The translations under genes and the position numbers were made by a program. From Alectoria sarmentosa (lineage: Eukaryota > Ascomycota > Lecanoromycetes > Lecanorales > Parmeliaceae): DNA of 64,000 bases. The stretch spans positions 1 to 64,000 of the forward strand of contig WOGZ01000119.1 of assembly GCA_009733775.1 (NCBI GenBank). The letters run 5' to 3'. Below, piece by piece: positions 57,911-64,000 of this stretch. Position 1 is the first letter of the stretch, and every line of letters starts with the position of its first letter. The notes beneath the pieces were generated by a model. It was not told the DNA's origin. It made no database searches and saw nothing but the letters and a program-made list of their open reading frames with translations.

Positions 57911-60900
57911 CTATATCATCCCTCCCTCCATTCGTACGTCGCTTCCCGCGAAACTCGCCTCGCTCCTCCCTCCCTGCGCACTCAGAACCCTCACAGTTTT
58001 CTTTCCCTTTGAGCCCTCCGCTGTCAATACTTGGGCCGGGCAGACCACAATTTGCTCGTCATCATCCTCGTTCTTGACTACCAGGGGGAAAAGTACCATT
58101 CTCACGACTGCTTGTTGCTTTTGTAGAGCCTCATTCGACGATGTAGCACCGCTGCGCTCGTTCATGGTAAGGGCGCTGAAGTACACCTTTCGAGCTAGGT
58201 CACCGTTGGTATCGTATTCGGGCTGTAGGGGAGGCAGCATAGAGTACTCTGCACGCTGGGTACGCATCTCAACTGACAAATCCACTGCCGTGTCTATGAC
58301 TTTGTGGAGTGAATCCTGGATTTGGCCCACGAGATGAGAAGGTGGTGGAAGGAAAGTGGTTAACGTGTCGTAGATCTCATGGACAACCGCTTCGGTATCT
58401 GTGGAACGTTGATTCTCAAATGCTTCTCGCTTCATTAATAGTGTTAGGGTTGTTGCCCGCCACTTGTGCACAGCGCTTGTAGGACCGACTTCCAGGAGCG
58501 TCTTTTCAAGATTTTTGAGCTTCTGACGCTGCTCACGGTCCATACCGAAAAGGTAGCGGGTGAAGATGAACTCCCATATCATTGTCATGACCACTGACAT
58601 GAAAACATCGCGCCTCTTTACTCGATCGGAGAGGTAGTCATCAACGTCGGAGCCATCCAAAATGGCATTTTCCATGCGATCTACAATTTTCTCGTCCTGA
58701 ATTTCGCTAGCGAGGTAGCATGCTTTCATATCCGAAAATTTTGAGAACCTCAGCACCCATTGCTGGACATGCTGGCAAAGTGACTGACACTGGGAATCGA
58801 AGTAATCTTCGTCTCGTTCAACGAAATCATCACTGCTCCTGGTTGCTAGTAGTTGCTGTTGCAAGTTCTGGACTTGCTGTTTGGCGTTCTCAAGTTCGCT
58901 TTGCAATTGGCGCAACTCAAGGCTTTTTTCTTCGAGGGCCACAGTCACCTCATGGCGAACGATGTCCTCCATGCCAGTCGATAGTTGAGTGTGCTGCTCT
59001 TTGAGGTCATCTAATTCTCTCATGGATTGTTGCCATTGCTCGTGGGTATGTGCGTGCTTAGCGCGTAGTTGACTATACCTCTGTTCGTGCTCCTCATCCA
59101 CACCGCGGGAAGAGGCAAGTCCCTCGTTGACCACTGTAAGATGAGCTGTCTGGTCATGTAATTGTCCGATTACTTGTTTCAGTTCGCTGAGTTCCGAATC
59201 CTTTCGTGTCAGATAATTCTTGTGCTCCTGCATGGCTTCTTCGTAGGCACGCCGTTCCTGGCTGTAGTCACGTGCTTGCTCTTGCAACGCTTTCTCCGCT
59301 GTCAACTTCTGACTCGCCAATAGTCGGTTTTCTGAAACAATCTGATCAAGTCTAGTCTCGAGATCCAAGAGCTGCATGCTTTGCCTTTTGCGCATACTTG
59401 GTGGACGCGTCGGAGACATTGGCGACTGCCCACGCACATCACCCCACCCCTCCTGCAAAAGAGCGTCAGTTTTTGGGTACTGTCATCACCGCTGAAGCAA
59501 CTGCGTTGCAAACTTACATAGACATCGGCCATATTGGCAGGGGATTTGCCTTTGTCAGTGACGGGGTCGTAGGTTGAAGAAGATGGAATGCCAGTGTCGA
59601 TTTCAGCCTCAAGTTGGGAGTTGCTTTTAGCGCGACTTTTAGCCTGGATTTTTTGGCTGGCACCCCGCAGATCCCCGCTAGCGCTACGGTCGACACGTCG
59701 CAACGGTGGTGTGCCAGAAGAACGGTAACTCAGTCCACTCGCTGATCGAACTTGATCCGGTGTCCGGATGATTGCATGAATGCTGTTTTCCGATGGCATG
59801 CTCGCTGCACTCCTTGTTCCATACTCGTCTTCTCTGTGCCGGGGCGTAACACCTGGCAGCGCACTATGGCGACTCGACAAAGTTGACAACTGATCTGAGT
59901 CGCGGCTTCTGCTGCGCTCGTCTACTGCATACTTCTCCTCGCCAGCTGCGGGCCACGATTGGTGTGAGATCGGCTCATGAGTGGATAGAATTTCTCCAGC
60001 GACATCGTCTTCGAGACTTGGTGATTGCATTCTTCCGCCCTTGACACCTGATTCAGGTGATGCAACATCCGACACAGCGCGCTTATCTTTCTTATGCAGC
60101 GGTGATCCGTCTGCGCTATCCTCCGAAATAGTATTCAGTCTCCGGCGACCCCGGCTTTCGCTTGAGCGTGGACTTGTGGAAGGAGATACTAAGTCATCTT
60201 CGTAACTTCGGGGACCTCCAAACAATGACGTTCCTGTCTCGTTATAGTCGCCTGGTGATTCAGAAGCACGCTCAGAAACGTTCCCTGATCTACCTTCCCT
60301 CGACGCCTCTCGTGATCGCTGCGATCCCTCGCGGTCAAATGACCAAGTAGGCTCCTTGCGGACGGGGTCATCACGGGACAAGACATCTTGATCCTGTGGT
60401 TCGGCGACTGTCTCTTCCCTTGCCAAAGGCGAGGAATCGAAAAGCGCCGATGATCTGTTCTTAGTAGTAGAGCTCACTGGAGAAGGTTCTCGTGGCTCTC
60501 CTGCCATGGCTTGCCGACGGCTACGGCGCTGGATGTCAAAGCCAAAATCCGCAGAATCGTCGCTATCGGAAGCAGCCTTTGATCTCCGCCTCGACCTTCT
60601 CCGTCTCTCCTTTGGTCTCGACACCGAGACATTATAGTCGGAATTAGCCTCCACAGATATCTCGAACGGATTCCTGGACGTTGATCTTTGACGCTTATCA
60701 GACTCATGAGCCCGGCTATGCTGATGCTGCACATGTCCGACCCTTTCACCAGCAGTAACACCCCTTCCCAACTCCGTGAGGTCGTCTAGATTGTCGAGAT
60801 CATCATCAATAATCGGGCTTGTCTCAGTATCTGGATAACCACTATCTCTTACAACACGATGGTAAGGTGTCTCTTCCGAGATCATTGGAGAACCCGATAC

Positions 60901-63900
60901 ATAGATGGCGCTGTCTCGGTACCTCGGCGGTTCTGAAGACTGGCCGGGATCTCCCACGACCGGATGATTTGTAATGGCCTTGTGACTTGCGGAACGCGGC
61001 GATCGCGGTGGCGTAGCTTGGTGATGCTGCCACGCTCTTGCTGCCTTTTCTGACTCAGGTGTTTGGCGATGCTCTTTTTCTTCGACAGACATCTCTCCTC
61101 TGTCGAGAGAGCTTTCTGATTCGCCTATGTCAGCTTCGGAGTCTGTCCACTTGCCGGTCTCTGTTGCTTTCTTGCCATGTCTCTCTTCATTCCTCGAGTT
61201 TATCCTGGAGAGGCTTTCGGCTGCCAACGCACCTACGCCTAAAACCACTGCTCCAGCGACTCCTTCCATGCTTCCTGACCTGCCGCGACTGGTGGGTCTA
61301 CTCCCAACTTCTGAGGCAAGCTCGTCTTCCTCTTGTGAAGGAGATTGTAGGGAATGCTGCCGAGAAGGCATCCTCTCATTCAAAGTGTCCGTGGTTGGGG
61401 TTTCTAAGTCTTGGAGCTGGTCCATGAGACCTTCCCGCCCTAGAGTTTGAGGGCCTGGGTCCTTTGCCGAGGCTCTCTTCTTGGCCTTCTTGCCCTTTTT
61501 AGTATTCTTTAAAGGAGCAGCGGGGTCGAAATCATGTTCGTCTTCTTCTTCAGCTGAATCTGCCCCCGTTCTTGGTTTTTCGTGGACATCCGTAGTAAGA
61601 GAACCTAGCTCTTCGTCTTGGTTGTAAGCTTTGACGGTGTCGTCTCTCGTGTGACCATCTTGGTGTGTCTGCGGTTCTCGAGCTAGAGGTCGATCTCTGC
61701 TAGAAGACGGCGGCTCAGTCGAGAGAGCCCGACGGAACTCGCAAGTGTCTTCCCTTCCTACATCTTCCTCGGCTGGTCTGATTGGCTGAATAGTAAAATA
61801 GTCACTTGACGAACCATTTCCGATCAAAGACTCGTTGTCAGCAGTATTGAAGTCTCCAAAGGGCAAAGTCGTTGTCCTGTCTTCGAGATACCGCTGGTCT
61901 ATCGGTTCTTCCAAGTCAAGAGGCCGAGCAGCGTCGGTGTCCCACGAGCCCAGACCTTTCGGAGATCTGATAGAGGACTTTGCTCCTTGACCGCTTTCCA
62001 GCTCCAATGGTGGCGTAGCAGTTTCGTCTTCCCAAATAATCGGCTGCTGCTTCTTGTCTTTCTTGCCTTTCTTCCTTTTTTGGGTTGACTTGAAAGGTGG
62101 AAAGTCATCTTCTCGATCGACGGGACTACCTTGAACCGAGCCAGATCTTGATCCGGATTCTTCAATGATGTCTTCCAAAGTCGGAGGCCGTGCTAATGGT
62201 CTGTGCTCTTCTTCGTTTGGCCTATCCATTACTGAATTTATGCTCGATTGAGAAAACAAAGGGACACTGGCTTCATCATGCGAGGGATCAGCACCTTCAC
62301 CTTCCCGCAACGGACTCAATTGTCGCTCAAGCTCTTTTGCATACTCCTCGTTGTAGTCGCGTTGTTCTTGTGCGTCTAACATTTCGACCTCCACTGCGGG
62401 AATTGGCTTGTCTATGTCAGGACCACTAGGCGGCTCCAAACCTGCGAGAGATTCTGCGTTCGGGACTACTTGCTCAAGCTCTTTTGCATGCTCTTCGTTG
62501 TATCCGCGCGGCTCTTGTGCGTCGAAAGTTTCAATCTCCGCTACAGAGATTGGCTCGTCTTTGTCGAGTCTCCTAAGTGGCTCGACATTTGTGACAGGTT
62601 CCGTGTTTCGGACTATGTCGACGGTTTCTCGAGCTGACTCAGGAGCTGCAGATGAAGACAAGTCCTCAATTCGAAGCTCATCCCATAGCGTCTCTTTGTG
62701 CTGTTTTTCGGGACTCTTGGCCCTCAGGTCTGGCAAATCCCAGGATAAGTCCTTGTCCTTTGCCTCGTCGATCGCTCCGGGCTCTGTCAGATTGGGAGCT
62801 TGTTCTCTTTTGAATCCTTCCGTAGCTTCTTCTTGATCAAACCGGATCGCTCCAGCAGTATCTAGATCGTCTCTAGGCTGCAGCTCGGATGTTTGTTCAC
62901 CTTCTCCTATAGGACTTGCAGCCGTTATCCATGCAAGTTCTGTTTCATCTCCAGGAGACCGATCTTCCTCCAGTTTAGGAATGAGCAGCTTTTCACTGTT
63001 GGTCCATTCGCCCTTTTCGCCCTGCTTGACGTTTGCATAGCTTCCTTCCTGTTCAGCTTCAACCACTGTATGATTGTCGTCTCTCGCTTGAGACGGCTGT
63101 TCTTCCGATACGCTTCCTTGAAATCCTTGATCTTCCTCCGACCTCATACCCGGCTGGACAATATCGGTAGACTCAATCTCCTGGGCGGACATTGCTGGTT
63201 TCGAAGACTCGCTGTCTTGTGAGACACGCATAATCGACGGTTCGCCCGAATCTTCTACAGCGCTAGGTTCTTTGAGCGCAACTCTAGGCTCCTGAGAGAC
63301 CTCATCCCAAGTTAATGGTTGTACCTTGTTTGCCCTCTTCTCGTCTTTCATGCTTGGCTTGAGGCTATATAGAGGGTCTGTATCGGTCTCGACTGCGGGG
63401 ACGATGTTGCCTTTCAATTCGTTGGCATGATAAGCTGTGATCTCTTCCGACGCATCGGCTGGCTTATTTAGAGATGGAGTGACTGCTAAATTGTTTTCGT
63501 GAGGAATTGCTGACACACTTGCAGGTGCTGAGACAGAGTCAAAGTGCCCATGCATAGATTCCTTGCGTTTGCCTTCCACTATGACGAGATCTCCCGAAGA
63601 ATCTAGCGGGTTGATATTGCTGACAATTTCGGAATCTTTGTTGAGGTCTTGGGCAGTCTCCTGCTCAGACTGCGCAGTAATATCATCGTTTTCCCCTTCG
63701 GAATGCTGCGCTTCTTCGGTCTCTTCTCGATGTTCCTCCTCCTCAGACAGGCCTTCAACATACGTTTCAGGCTGCTTGCCCATGACCACGTCGACATTGG
63801 AAGGAAGCGTCTGCTTAAGCACCTCTTTCTCAAAATCCTTAGGTATGGATACTGGCTCATCTTCAAGAGTGGGGGGAACATAGTTATCTAGAGACAAAGC

Positions 63901-64000
63901 ATTGTATTTCTTGGACTTCTTGGACTTCTTTTTGTCCTTTTTGCTCGTGGGTAAAATTATGGCTTCCTCCTGTTCTAATCGTGTCTCTTGAATCGTCTTT
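57911..64000 (-). CDS. Giant involucrin-repeat / Leashin-like protein, 5' end outside the window
   Basis: Exons 59452-57911 (513 codons plus stop) and >64000-59518, joined by a 65-bp phase-0 intron (GTAAGT...TTTGCAG): ...MADVY|EGWGDVRGQSP. At least 2007 residues; the frame stays open to the right edge, where it is Lys-rich (SKKDKKKSKKSKK). The first exon is acidic, Ser/Glu-rich low complexity with repeated KKGKK(A/D)KK blocks, a 49-residue tandem pair (about 62330-62600) and a Gly/Ala segment GVAGAVVLGVGALAAESLSR. The last exon has a ~190-residue coiled coil (LDLETRLDQIVSENRLLAS on), then a conserved globular part (CQHVQQWVLRFSKFSD, VKRRDVFMSVVMTMIWEF, FGMDREQRQKLKNLEK, EMRTQRAEYSMLPPLQPEYD). 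This matches the C-terminus I know from Pezizomycotina 'involucrin repeat' proteins, the class containing Leashin, which tethers Woronin bodies at septal pores. The identity with Leashin is an inference. Confidence 0.7.

Overview
This is a nuclear segment from a filamentous ascomycete (Pezizomycotina). Intron-poor fungal genes with short GT-AG introns (about 45-150 bp, CTAAC/CTGAC-type branch sites) sit in GC-balanced islands. Between the islands lie long, extremely AT-rich blocks that look like repeats destroyed by repeat-induced point mutation (RIP). The class cannot be fixed from the sequence alone. Two gene islands and the start of a third are visible (about 7.05-16.57, 34.74-41.09 and 54.5-64 kb), separated by three AT-rich blocks (1-6.6, 16.57-34.74 and 41.09-54.5 kb).

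Island 1 holds UTP18 (U3 snoRNP WD40 protein, +), a hexokinase (-, convergent with UTP18) and a CSC1/RSN1-type (OSCA/TMEM63 family) membrane channel (+, divergent from hexokinase). Island 2 holds a complete eight-exon glutamate decarboxylase (+) and, convergent with it, a Mep-type ammonium transporter (-) whose upstream region carries a cluster of GATA-factor motifs, so this island is a nitrogen-metabolism pair. Island 3 holds a Cys/His-rich unknown protein (-) and the 3' two thirds or so of a giant low-complexity/coiled-coil protein of the fungal 'involucrin repeat'/Leashin type (-), which runs off the right edge.

The AT-rich blocks are a graveyard of nested mobile elements. Block 1 (1-6.6 kb) contains a truncated Ty3/gypsy chromovirus (integrase tail plus chromodomain, minus strand) inside a pair of ~0.5 kb inverted repeats, and ends beside a GC-rich perfect-core palindrome. 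Block 2 begins and ends exactly at a 20-bp terminal inverted repeat with TA on each side (pogo-like), so the whole 18.2 kb appears to be one insertion, itself filled with a TRIM-like mini retroelement with a perfect 5-bp target duplication, a 4.6 kb LTR element with no recognisable genes, coding-looking minisatellites, and an un-RIPed 171-bp solo LTR inserted after RIP. Block 3 contains a full-length 6.77 kb chromovirus with paired 235-bp LTRs, gag, RT/RNase H, integrase and chromodomain relics, all broken by RIP-type stops. Coding relics were read by eye through stop codons; no database search was possible.
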